64,000 nucleotides of DNA from Lathyrus oleraceus (lineage: Eukaryota > Streptophyta > Magnoliopsida > Fabales > Fabaceae), in NCBI RefSeq assembly GCF_024323335.1, contig NC_066579.1:241837652-241901651 (forward strand). Direction: 5' to 3'. The translations under genes were made by a program, and so were the position numbers. The notes under the pieces were generated by a model that saw nothing but the letters and a program-made list of their open reading frames with translations, did no database searches and was not told the DNA's origin. Positions 1 through 10,230 of the stretch are shown here, one piece after another. Each line of letters opens with the position of its first letter. The stretch's first letter is position 1.

Positions 1-125
1 CTCTTTTTGAGCCCAGTTCCTGTCCGTTAAACTTCTCCATAGCCCAATTTCGTTGGCACCCCTTTCTAAAGCCCAACTCGCTTAGCATCCCTCAAATCCA
101 AGAAACATGTTAGACATCTCATCAG

Positions 126-535
126 TGTCTATCACTTTTTTCAATACTCGTCTGCATTGGTATCCCTTCGCTCGTCAATGTCTATCACTTTTTTCAATAC
201 TCGTCTGTATTGGTATCCCTTCGCTCGTCAGTGTCTATCACTTTTTTCAATACTCGTCAGTATTGATAACTCGTCAGTTGTCTATCACTTTTTTCAATAC
301 TCATCTGCATTAATATCCTTTCGCTCTTCAGTGTCCTTCACTCCTTTTTTTAATACTCATGTGTATTGATATACCTTCGCTCGTTAGTGTCTATCACTGT
401 TTTCAGTGCTCGTCGATATTGATACCCTTTTCACCAACACTCGTATGTGTTCATCCTTTTTCTAATACTCGTCAGTATCTATAACTCACTTGTGTCTATA
501 TTTTTCTGATACTCGTTCATATTGATTACCAAACT
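126..535 (+). repeat. Degenerate 53-bp tandem array
   Basis: The phrase TGTCTATCACTTTTTTCAAT recurs at 126, 179 and 232, giving an exact 53-bp period in the first copies. Later copies to about 535 carry indels and substitutions. Each unit continues with an ACTCGTCTGTATTGG-like core and TATCCCTTCGCTCGTCA. The array runs into the CTCAGAGTTG array with no clear border. Confidence 0.75.
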
Positions 536-539
536 CATA

Positions 540-2520
540 GTTGATATTTTCTTTCACTTTACCCCGACCTCAGAGTTGATAACAATCATCGTATCTCCAA
601 CCTCAGAGTTATTGACAATCATATTATCCCATCCTCAGAGATGTTGTCTATCTTTTGACTTCCAAACTTAGAGTTATTGACAATCTTTATACCCGACCTC
701 AAAGTTGATGTCCATCTTTCCCCAACCTCAGAGTTAACGACAATCATCTATACCCAACCTCAGAGTTGTTGCCACTTTCTTACTTCCAGGCTCAGAGTTG
801 TTGTCTTTTTCTTATCTCCATACTCAGAGTTGTTGCCACCTTTCTTCCTTCCAACCTCAGAGTTGTTGTCCATTCTTTATTTTCAACCCCCGAGTTGTTA
901 TCTCTTTTCTTTTTCCAACCTCAGAGTTATTATATTTTTTCTAGCCCCAGATTTGTTGCCCCCTTGCTTATTTCTAACCTCAGAGTTATTGTCCTCGTTC
1001 TTATTTCCGACCTCAGTGTTGTTGTATGTTTCTCATTCCCAACCCTAGAGTTGATTTCAACCTTTCCTTATTTTCAGCCACAGAGTTGATGTCAACCTTT
1101 CCTTATTCCCAGCCTCAGAATTATTTTCTACCTTTGCTACCTCCAACCTTAGAGTTGATATCATGATGTGTATCCAACCTCAAAGTTGATGCCTATCTTT
1201 TTAATATCATCCTCAGAGTTGATAATTCATTTTACTTCCAACCTCAGAGTTGACGCCTATCGTTTTTGCCAACCTTAGAGTTGACGCTTATTTTTTTCCA
1301 CCCTCAGAGTTGGTGTTTTTCTTCTTTGCCTTCAGCCTCGGAGTTAATGCTTATCTTCTTTGCATCAGCCTCAAAGTTGATGCTTATCTATTTTCCCTAG
1401 CCTCAGGGTTGTTACCTATATTCTCTTGCCCCAACCTCAGAGTTGACGCCTATTCTGCATCCCAACCTTAAAGTTGCTGCCTATCTGGTAATATCAGCCT
1501 CAGAGTTGATATCATGTTTTACTCCCATCCTCAGAGTTGTTATTTTGCTATCTTCCAGCCTCAGAGTTGTCATCTATCTTTTCCTATCTTCCAGCCTCAG
1601 AGTTGTTGTTTATCCCTTTTTTTATCTTCCAGCCTCAGAGTTATCGTCTATCTTTTTTTATTCTTCAGCCTCAACGTTTTCATTTATCTCTTTTCTATCT
1701 CCAGCCTCAGAATTTTCGTTTATCTTTTTGCTATCTTCAAGCCTTAGAGTTCTCGTCTATCTTTTTCTATCTTCCAGTCTCATAGTTGTCATTTATCCCT
1801 TTTGTTATCTCCAGCCTCAGATTTGATGCATATCTTGGTATCCCCAACCTCAGAGTTGATGTCTATTCTTACCCCCAACATCAGAGTTATTTCTTGTCTC
1901 TATCAATCTCAAAGTTGATGTCGATCTTCCTTAGCTCCAACCTCAGAGTTGATGTCTATCATTTTTATCCCCAACCTCAGAGTTGATGTCCTGACTATCA
2001 TGTTATGTCTGACCTTAGAGTTGATTTCGATCACTTGTGTTGCAGCCTTAGAGTTGATGTCTACCCTTAGCCTAAGAGTTAATGATTATCTCTCTCTAAT
2101 CCTCAGCTTCAGAGTTGTTGATGATCCGTTTTATTTTCAACCCTAGAGTTGTTGTCTATCTGTTATGCCTAGCCTCAAAGGTGTTGATAATTATTGTTCC
2201 CATCCGCAGAGTTGATGTCAATCATCTTGCCTCAACCTTAGAGTTGTTGATTATCATTTGTATCCCAATCACAAAACCGATGTCTACCATTCCCGCTTTC
2301 ACTCACTGAGTTAATCTTGATCCTATCATTATCTCCGGCCCCAGATCTAATGTTGAGCATACTTTGTTTCCAACCTCTGAGTTGAGAATTTCTAGTTTTA
2401 CCCCATTCGCAGTATTGAGGTCCAAAATATTTCATTCCCCAACAGTCAGTGTTGGTCGTGTTTCTATCCCCAACCTCAGAGTTGACGTCACACTATTTGC
2501 TTTCAAATTCCCAGGTTGTC
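540..2520 (+). repeat. Long degenerate CTCAGAGTTG minisatellite
   Basis: Roughly 40-50 copies of a core close to CCAACCTCAGAGTTGATGTC are spaced about 35-60 bp apart, separated by T/C-rich filler. Spacing and filler vary greatly, so this is an old or slippage-prone array. The core resembles the CCCAGCGGAGTTGACAG unit in the Ogre-3 3' UTR at 43225-43380, which suggests a shared ancestral sequence that was amplified separately. Confidence 0.75.
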
Positions 2521-2943
2521 TTCCTCAATAAAGTCATATATCATTCCAAAGCCCAGGTTTTACTTGGCAAACTATTTTCAAATATCTCACAATATATCCC
2601 CAACGGAAAACTTCTTTCTTAGTTCCTTCTAAAACTTGTTAGTAGAGATCAGAAAGAAACAAAAAATCGATCATACACTGCATACACAACATATTGTATA
2701 CATTATGCATATCTAACATCTCTTCCAACTGACCCATTATCCATGCAGACATCTCAGCTAATTCATATAGAAAATCATATACACCATCCATCACACAATT
2801 TCCCATCAATACCCTTACCTCACATGTAATTCATTTCATTCATTCCATGCAAGCAAGTTTCTTGGATATTCTAATATTTAATCCTCTCCTACCTCGAATG
2901 TCTTAAAGTTATTGTTATTCATCCATTCAGATTTGAGAATATT

Positions 2944-2956
2944 AAATAGGGGCAGT
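2944..2956 (+). promoter_or_regulatory. Polypurine tract of Ogre-1
   Basis: AAATAGGGGCAGT lies directly before the LTR start TGCCATACC at 2957. The same AAATAGGGGCAG tract precedes the Ogre-3 3' LTR (46262-46273), and its reverse complement precedes the Ogre-2 LTR (about 21973-21984). It is the expected primer for plus-strand DNA synthesis. Confidence 0.85.
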
Positions 2957-3503
2957 TGCCATACCTAACCTTTGGTTTAGGACCTCACCTGATATCCATG
3001 GCATAATAGTACATTTCATTTGCATTAGGAAGCAAAAAATCATGGATTCAAGGGTCTTGATCATACAAAGCTTCGAAGAGTGGCTGAGTCCTAAGCTAGG
3101 GTTCTTCCATGTCATGTTTCGATTGGTGAGTCCTCCATTTGGGTTGTCTTTATCATAGAGCATAGGTGAAACCCTAATTTATGGGTGTTATGTGTAAGTA
3201 TCATCAAGATCAATTCAAATCCCTAAAACCCTAATTTCTGATTATGTCATTATCATCTACGGTATGTGCATTCAAGTTTGAGGATTCATCTGGTCCATTA
3301 TGGATGGTTTGTTTGCTTGATCAAGATTCATGGTCTTAACTCCTGGATTAGGGTTCGTTCAAAGCTTCACATGTTCAAGATATGTTGCTTGGTTGGTGTT
3401 CCTTGGTTCAAGATTAGTCAATAGCATGCCACATTTCATTTGGTTCAAAGGAATTGTAGTCCATATTCAATTGTCTGTAGGAGAATACACATTTTTACCG
3501 AAG

Positions 3504-3538
3504 TTGACTTTTTGTTCAACTAGTTGACCAAAGTCAAC
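3504..3538 (+). promoter_or_regulatory. W-box cluster in Ogre-1 LTR
   Basis: TTGACT, TTGACC and AGTCAA lie within 35 bp. TTGAC[CT] is the core bound by WRKY transcription factors. The position, 0.55 kb into the LTR, is close to that of the denser clusters in Ogre-3 (0.4-0.6 kb). Function is inferred only from the motif. Confidence 0.4.
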
Positions 3539-5261
3539 CATCTAACCAAAGTCCATTTTAAATCTTGATTCATTTTCATATTTTTAAACCACTTTAAATA
3601 AAAGTCATCTTTCACCTTTTAAATCATGTTCCTGAACCATTTTCCATTTCTAAGCCATTTTCTATTTCTTACATTTTTTATTCCATTCATTTCCCATAAA
3701 CCATTCAATACATTCAACAATTACTACCATTTCAATACATCGTTTGAATTCAATTTCAAAACAATTCATAATTTCAATCCAAAGTTACAAAACCATAAAC
3801 AAAGTTACATAAGCCATGTTAAATCATTTTTTAGGCCAATTTCCATTAAACTAAATTCACATATTCAACCATCATGTTTCAATCAATTTTTTTAAACCTT
3901 AATCATTATTTTAGTCAATTTCTAACATGTAATTTCTAAGCATTTCCATCACAACCATTCATTCCAACACATACTTCAACACAACTTCATACATTCATTT
4001 CCAATATTCATATTACAACCCTAGTTCAATACAATTTGAATTCTAACTATAACATGACCAAAGCAATATGACATGATCCAAAACCATAATTCCAAAAGCA
4101 TAAACCATTAATTTCCGTTAAACCATTGTCCAATACACCATTATACATCAATTCATTACAACCATAAATCCAATTTCCAAATTCATTCCAATACATAAAC
4201 CATTACAATAATATCCAACATGAAAAAAGTCTAAATTTGAATCCAAAGCATATTCCACATCCCCAAGTCAGACTTACATTAGCCATCTAATTCAAGCAAG
4301 CATCCAAAGCTCATACACTCCAAGTCATGGTCCAAACGAAGCCAGTGATTCACAACCTACAAGATTCATGCAACTTAATCCCGTGTGTAGTGTGTAATCT
4401 GCATCGTACTCAAAACAAGGTAGAAAATATGAAACCTAATTCAACACATATTAGAACCTATTTCACTTCAAGTTCCCAACCTTCTAACCTCCATAACAAA
4501 CCTAAACCACTTATCTAACTAATTTCCCAAACTGACTTGTAACCGATTTTCAACTGTTTTTTACAAAGCCTAATCAACTTGTAATAAACTCTTGAAAATC
4601 TATAACAAACCTCCTAACAAACTCAATAACTTCCAACAGTATGGGGAGGAGAATAACATAATTGAGAAGAGAAGAACTAACTTCAACCAAAAGGAGTTCC
4701 CTTCGGCAACCATTTGTGCTTCAATGACTAACAGACCCTCACAACCAAGAGGATAACATAACAACTACCAACACTCCAACAACCCCTTTCGAATTGAATT
4801 TCAACCACCTTTAAATACATAACAGAATTAAAACTAACTCTAACCTCCATAACAAAATAACCAACTGACTGCAACTTCTATAAACCCTCGACTTTAAAAA
4901 TCTCTTCAACCTCATTCCAAACCCACCTCTAACTGGACCTAAACCAGAAACAACGAACCTGAAAAGGGAACCTCTAACTTCCACCTTCAAAACTCTCGAA
5001 CAAAACCTCTTCAATCTTCCTCTTCAAGAGAAACTCATTTCAATTCTGAGTTCAACGAGTCTCCTCTCCAACCTCTTCAAGCTGCAACCTCCAATAAACC
5101 TTAACAACCTACAATAGAACCACATATCCTAATTGAAATTCCCCCTCCCCATAATAAAAACTTCCATAATGAAAGAACCTCCTTGAACTCCCTCCACAAC
5201 TGCTTCAAAGAACCTGCAAAAAGACCAATTCGAACTTCCCTCCCCAACCTCCGAACCAACT

Positions 5262-5508
5262 TATTAAGATTAACTACTTTAATCATTGTGGATTAAATTA
5301 GTTGATTAATATAGTTGGTAAGACCATTGTTAGTTGTATGGTTATTTGGTTAGTTAGTTCCATTTTGATTGGCTGTTATGTGATAAGGTTGTACTATATA
5401 AGAGTTGTATTACCACATTTGCATAACCAATGAAGCTATGATTCTTCTTTCGTGAAGTTTCTTTCTCTTTTCTTTTCTGTTATCTTTTCTTCAATGATGA
5501 AATAGCTT
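5262..5508 (+). repeat. 5' LTR of Copia-1
   Basis: It begins TATTAAGATTAACTAC, where the 3' LTR has TGTTAAG, so the terminal TG has become TA. It matches 9984-10230 over 247 bp with about three other substitutions. It contains CTATATAAG at about 5394. The last shared bases are GAAATAGCTT; ten more bases separate it from the PBS, so the true end may be slightly further right. Confidence 0.85.
5394..5402 (+). promoter_or_regulatory. TATA box of Copia-1 LTR
   Basis: CTATATAAG lies about 135 bp into the short LTR and is identical in both LTRs. It is the obvious core promoter for the element's genomic RNA. Confidence 0.65.
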
Positions 5509-5518
5509 CATCATAATA

Positions 5519-5530
5519 TGGTATCATTCG
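5519..5530 (+). promoter_or_regulatory. Primer-binding site of Copia-1 (initiator Met tRNA type)
   Basis: TGGTATCATTCG follows the 5' LTR by about ten bases. The first eight bases match TGGTATCA, the usual plant copia site complementary to the 3' end of initiator tRNA-Met; the rest has drifted. Confidence 0.7.
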
Positions 5531-5611
5531 CCAATTCGATTTTCTTTCCGCTGCTATCCAATTGAATCCTTCTACGCCATTTCTTTTCTTTATTAACTTC
5601 CTTCTGCATCC

Positions 5612-6720
5612 ATGGCTCCTTCTTGAGCTTCATCAATTGATCCTGCTTTGGATCAAACTTCACCCTATTTTGTTCACCCAAGCGATGGTCCCGGTTCTGT
5701 TACAGTTCTTCTGAAACTCACTGGTTCCAACTATCATTCATGGGCTCGAAGCATGAAGAGGGCTCTTGGTGGAAAAATGAAGATTGAGTTCATTGATGGA
5801 TCTCTTCCCGTTCCTGCTGATTCTTTCGATCCATCTTTGCGTGCTTGGAATCGCTGCAACATGTTTGTACATTCTTGGATCATGAACTCTGTTTCAGATT
5901 CAATTTCTCAGTCTATAGTTTTCATGGAGAATGCGCTTGATGTATGGAACGATTTGAAAGAAAGGTTTTCTCAGGGTGATCTCATACGTATTTCTGAGCT
6001 GCAACAAGAAATATATAATCTAAAGCAAGAAACTAAATCAGTAACTGATTTTTTTTTCTAATCTTAAAATTCTTTGGGAAGAACTAGATCTGTATTTGCC
6101 TTTACCAACTTGTACGTGTCACATAAAGTGTTCCTGTGAAGCTATGCGCAGTGCAAGATCTAATCATCAGCTGCTGCAAATTATCAGATTCTTGACTGGT
6201 TTAAATGACCAATTTGCTGTAGTTAAGTCCCAAATCTTGTTAATGGATCCTTTGCCAACTATGAATAAGATATTCTCCATGGTTATCCAACATGAGCGAC
6301 AAATTCAGCTCCTTATTCCCAATTATGAGTCTCAAACACTGATTAATGTTGCTGATTCCAAGAGGTTTTGAGCAAGAAACAATACATTCAAGCATGGTGC
6401 TTGTGTTTGCACATTCTGTGGCAAGACTAATCACACTGTGGAAAATTACTTCAAGAAACATGGTGTACCACCTCATATGCAGAAAGAGTTTCAGAATTCA
6501 GCTAACAATGTGGCATCAGATGGAAATGATGATGGATCTTCATCCCATGGTGCTGACATTAAAAGTGACAATTCACCTATGACTCAAGGTCAATTCAGTG
6601 CTTTAATGGATCTAATTCAGAAATCAAGCATTGGCCAATCTTCAGGACATGCTTCTTCCAACCAAGTTGTTGTTTGTCATCCATCAACATGTAACACATA
6701 TCATTGCATGCATAGTAGTA
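5612..6720 (+). pseudogene. gag: Copia-1 gag (nucleocapsid/capsid), broken
   Basis: The gene starts at ATG 5612 with a copia-type N-terminal domain (residues such as YHSWARSM and IDGSLP) followed by a Retrotran_gag-like region. It would form the virus-like particle. Damage: TGA at 5624-5626, a frameshift in a run of nine T at 6049-6057, and TGA at 6369-6371. The CCHC zinc knuckle at 6408-6449 reads C-x2-C-x4-H-x4-Y: the last cysteine is a tyrosine codon (TAC at 6447), so RNA binding would be impaired even if the frame were open. The protein continues without a stop into protease, as is usual in copia polyproteins. Confidence 0.85.
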
Positions 6721-6965
6721 GTAGTGGTTCTTGGATCATTGATTCAGGAGCTACTGATCACATATGTAGTTCTGTCCAATGGTTTCATTCATATAAGAAA
6801 ATTATTCCCATCACTGGTAGATTGCCAAATGGACAATGCCTTGTTGCTAACCACTCTGGCATAATCTATTTTTCTCCTGATTTCATTGTGCATAATGTTC
6901 TTTTGATTCCTGAATTTTCTCTAAACTTATTACCTGTTTCAAAGTTGTGTGAATCCTCTAATTAA
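6721..6965 (+). pseudogene. pol: Copia-1 protease domain
   Basis: The aspartic protease active site DSGA is encoded at 6741-6752 within WIIDSGATDHIC, the typical copia form. It would cleave the gag-pol polyprotein. The frame is the same as the zinc knuckle region upstream and is cut by TAA at 6963-6965. The same frame resumes in the GAG-pre-integrase region, so this is a single nonsense mutation and not a natural terminus. Confidence 0.85.
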
Positions 6966-8180
6966 AATGTCAATTTCCTCAAATCACAATGTGTCATACA
7001 TGACAAAATCACCATGAAGATGACTGGTTCTGCTGAGCAGAAAGATGGATTTTACTACCTAACACTAAGAGATAATGATCCACCTACTACACACACACCT
7101 GATTTAACTTCTGCCCTAGCAGCCAATGTCGCTTTACCAGATAGAGCCTTATGGAATTTTAGATTAGGACACTTATCTCAAAACAGATTATTGTACTTAC
7201 ATTCTCAATTTCCCTTTATCAAAGTTAATCATAAAGACGTTTGTGATGTTTGTTGCTATGCTAGACAAAGAAAGCTTTCTTATATTGTTAGTAATAATAG
7301 AGTTGCACACCCTTATGACTTGATCCATTTTGACATTTGGGGACCTCTTGCATTTCAATCTTTACATGGTCATTCATATTTTTTAACTGCAGTCGATGAC
7401 TGTAGCAGATACACATGGATAACATTAATGAAAGCCAAATCTGAAGCTAGACAGCATGTTATAAACTTTGTTAGTCTCATAGGAAATCAACATAAGCTTC
7501 ATGTCAAAACTATCAGAACTGATAATGGTTCTGAATTTAACATCCCTGAATTTTATGTATCTAAGGGAATCATTCATCAAACAAGTTGTGTTGAATCTCC
7601 ATAACAAAATGGTAGAGTGGAGAGGAAACATCAACATTTACTAAATGTTGGAAGACCCCTTCTTTTTCAATCAAAACTTCCAAAGGAATTCTGGTCATAT
7701 GCCATTTTACATGCAACATTCATTATAAATAAACTTCCTACACAAGTTTTAAACAATCTTTCTCCTCATTTCATATTGCACAATGCGCATCCAGATATGC
7801 ATAGTCTCAAAGTGTTTGGATCTCTAGCCTTTGCATCCACATTACACATGCATAGAACAAAACTTGAGCCAAGAGGTCGAAAATGTGTTTTCTTAGGATA
7901 CAAGAATGGTATAAAGGGTGTGGTGCTCTATGATATTAACAGTCATACAATTTTTGTTTCTAGAAATGTCATACATCATGAGCACATTTTCCCTATTCAA
8001 ATGCCAATTCCACTAATTGGAACTATCATCCTTACAAAGATCCCATTGACTCACCACAACATGAGCCCATCATACCTGTTCCATCATAAAGCATTGAATC
8101 CACAGTTGAGGAACATGAACATCATCCTAACACAACCATTGACACACTACACCATTCTAACATTGACCCTGAATCTTTAG
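6966..8180 (+). pseudogene. pol: Copia-1 integrase
   Basis: It has a GAG-pre-integrase zinc-binding region with H and C-x2-C (LGHLS, then CDVCC, about 7165-7260), then the integrase core. The DDE residues are visible: D in HFDIWGP (about 7330), D in RTDNGSEF (about 7520) and E in RVERKHQ (about 7620). TAA at 7602-7604 interrupts the core just before the catalytic glutamate, and the frame continues unchanged after it. The C-terminal linker loses frame near 8010-8030; 8181-8299 is the decayed spacer towards RT. An intact protein would insert the cDNA. Confidence 0.85.
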
Positions 8181-8299
8181 AAAATGCTGATGAGAACCAT
8201 GACACTCAATTTGTCCCTGATACACCAGATATTGAAAATGACAACATTCAATCTAGGCCTGTTAGAGCCAAACATACACCTCATTATCTCTCAGATTAT

Positions 8300-9180
8300 G
8301 TGTGCAATACATCTGATACATCAGTAGTCAAGTCATCATCAGGGATAACCAAAATTAATTATCCTATTTCAAATTATGATTCACTGCACTTATTGTCTGC
8401 ATCTCATCGTGCCTTTGCATCCTATATCACTCTTACACATGAGCCAAAGAACTACAAAGAAGCATGTTTGTCTGAACATTGGATCAAGGCCATGAAGTCT
8501 GAATTAGATGCATTAGACAAGAATAGAACTTGGAACATAGTTGATTTGCCACCACATGTCAAACCAATTGGTAACATATGGGTGTTCAAAGTAAAGCATA
8601 GAGCAGATGGAACAATAGAGAGGTATAAAGCTAGACTTGTTGCCAAGGGTTACAACCAAATTGAAGGGCTTGATTTATTTGACACTTTCTCACCTATAGT
8701 AAAGCTTACTACTGTCAGAACTCTTCTTGCAACTGCAGCCATCAACAATTGGTTTTTACATCAACTTGATGTTAACAATGCCTTTTTACATGGGGAATTG
8801 CAGGAAGATGTGTATATGACCATACCTGAAGGTGTTACATGTCACAGGCCCAATCAGTAGGCAAACTCCAAAAGAGTTTATATGGTCTGAAACAAGCCAG
8901 TCGCAAATGGTATGAAAAGCTAACAACTCTTTTACTTCAGCAAGGGTACACTCAATCTACTTCTGATTATTCCCTCTTCACTTTGAAAACTGATGCTCAC
9001 TTTACAGCTATTTTAGTCTATGTTGATGACATAATCCTAGCTGGAACCTCTATGTCTGAATTTGATCGTATTAAACTCATTCTAGATGAAAATTTTAGCA
9101 TCAAAAACCTGGGCATACTCAAGTATTTTCTTGGCCTCGAGGTTGCTCATTCAAAGGCAGGGATTTCACTATCACAATGA
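8300..9180 (+). pseudogene. pol: Copia-1 reverse transcriptase
   Basis: RVT_2-type reverse transcriptase. The first part (8300-8860) covers the fingers ([35 protein letters not shown]). A frameshift near 8855 moves the rest (8839-9180) to another frame, where KSLYGLKQA and the catalytic YVDD (codons 9019-9030) are intact. TGA at 9178-9180 stops this frame, which then continues into the connection region. It would copy genomic RNA into cDNA in the virus-like particle. Confidence 0.88.
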
Positions 9181-9971
9181 AAATACTATCTTGATCTCTT
9201 GCAGGAATCTAGTATGCTTGGATCCAAACCAGCTCCCACACCTATTGATCCATCAGTTAAACTACATGCTGATAGTGGCAAAGCTTTTGAAGATATTGGA
9301 GTTTATAGACGATTAATAGGTCGTCTGTTGTACCTTAACACCACACGCCCAGACATTACCTATGCCATGCAGCAACTCAGCCAATTTCTTCACAATCCAA
9401 CAATGGCACACTACCATGTGCTTGTAGAGTCATACGCTACTTGAAGAATAGCCCTGGTAGAGGAATTCTGTTTTGCAGGAATGTTGAATTACAACTTCTT
9501 GGCTTCTCAGATTCTGATTGGGCAGGGTGCATTGATTCAAGGAGGTCCATTTCAGGATATTGCTTCTTCCTTGGTACTTCTCTCATATCGTGGCGTGCAA
9601 AGAAAAAAGATACTATTTCCAGATCATCATCGGAGGCTGAGTATCGGGCGCTGTCATTTGCCACGTGTGAATTGCTTTGGTTGATAGTTCTTATGAAGGA
9701 GCTGCACATCACATGTACCAAACTTCCTGTCCTTTATTGTGACAGCCAAAGTGAAATGCATATTGCGTCCAATATGGTGTTTCATGACCGAACTAAACAT
9801 CTCAAGATTGATTGCCACTTGGTCCGTGAAAAACTTCAGCAAGGCTTACTTCAGCTCCTACCAATTTCCACTCATGAGCAACTTGCTGATTTTCTAACTA
9901 AAGCATTACCAATCTCAACTTTCAACAAGTTTATTTCCAAGCTTGGCATGATCAACATTCACCATGCTTAG
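9181..9971 (+). pseudogene. pol: Copia-1 RT connection and RNase H
   Basis: The connection region (9199-9444) includes KPAPTPID and GRLLYL-type motifs and loses frame near 9420. RNase H (9441-9971) has SDSDWAG, SRSSSEAEYRAL and the CDSQS motif, the D-E-D catalytic set of copia RNase H, and ends with the tether FLTKAL before the stop at 9969-9971. The polypurine tract begins at the next base. RNase H would remove RNA from the hybrid. Confidence 0.88.
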
Positions 9972-9983
9972 CTTGAGAGGGGC
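9972..9983 (+). promoter_or_regulatory. Polypurine tract of Copia-1
   Basis: CTTGAGAGGGGC sits directly before the 3' LTR start TGTTAAG at 9984, the usual place and composition for plus-strand priming. Confidence 0.8.
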
Positions 9984-10230
9984 TGTTAAGATTAACTACT
10001 TTAATCATTGTGGATTAAATTAGTTGATTAATATAGTTGGTAAGACCATTGTTAGTTGTATGGTTATTTTGTTAGTTAGTTCCATTTTGATTGGCTGTTA
10101 TGTGATAAGGTTGTACTATATAAGAGTTGTATTACCACATTTGCATAACCAATGAAGCTATGATTCTTCTTTCTTGAAGTTTCTTTCTCTTTTATTTTCT
10201 GTTATCTTTTCTTCAATGATGAAATAGCTT
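9984..10230 (+). repeat. 3' LTR of Copia-1
   Basis: It starts TGTTAAGATTAAC and is nearly identical to 5262-5508. The shared sequence stops at GAAATAGCTT (10221-10230). The 5' copy continues CATCATAATA whereas this copy is followed by AATAAAAATA, so the last few bases of this LTR may be lost. Confidence 0.85.

Larger units (their letters stand above)
1..2956 (+). mobile_element. 3' untranslated region of Ogre-1 (Tat/Ogre gypsy)
   Basis: This non-coding stretch lies between the pol gene, which is outside the window to the left, and the polypurine tract at 2944. It holds two degenerate tandem arrays (listed separately) and an AT-rich single-copy stretch at about 2521-2943. I call it an Ogre-type 3' UTR because the polypurine tract and LTR start that follow match those of Ogre-3 at 46261-46280, and because Ogre-3 has minisatellites in the same place. 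Reading frames here are short and shift with the repeat period, so I do not regard them as genes. Confidence 0.75.
5262..10230 (+). mobile_element. Copia-1: Ty1/copia LTR retrotransposon, defective
   Basis: This is a full-length element of about 5.0 kb with two LTRs of about 247 bp, PBS, gag, protease, integrase, RT, RNase H and polypurine tract. The order protease-integrase-RT-RNase H is diagnostic of Ty1/copia. It sits inside the Ogre-1 LTR and is therefore younger than Ogre-1. The LTRs differ at about four positions by eye, yet the coding region has at least five nonsense codons and four frameshifts. I could not identify a target site duplication: CAACT precedes it and AATAA follows. Lineage within copia not assigned. 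Confidence 0.9.

Noticed and set aside
677..1826. Several frames of 70-130 residues rich in LRVV, SEL and PQSC
   Set aside because: They are translations of the CTCAGAGTTG minisatellite in overlapping frames.
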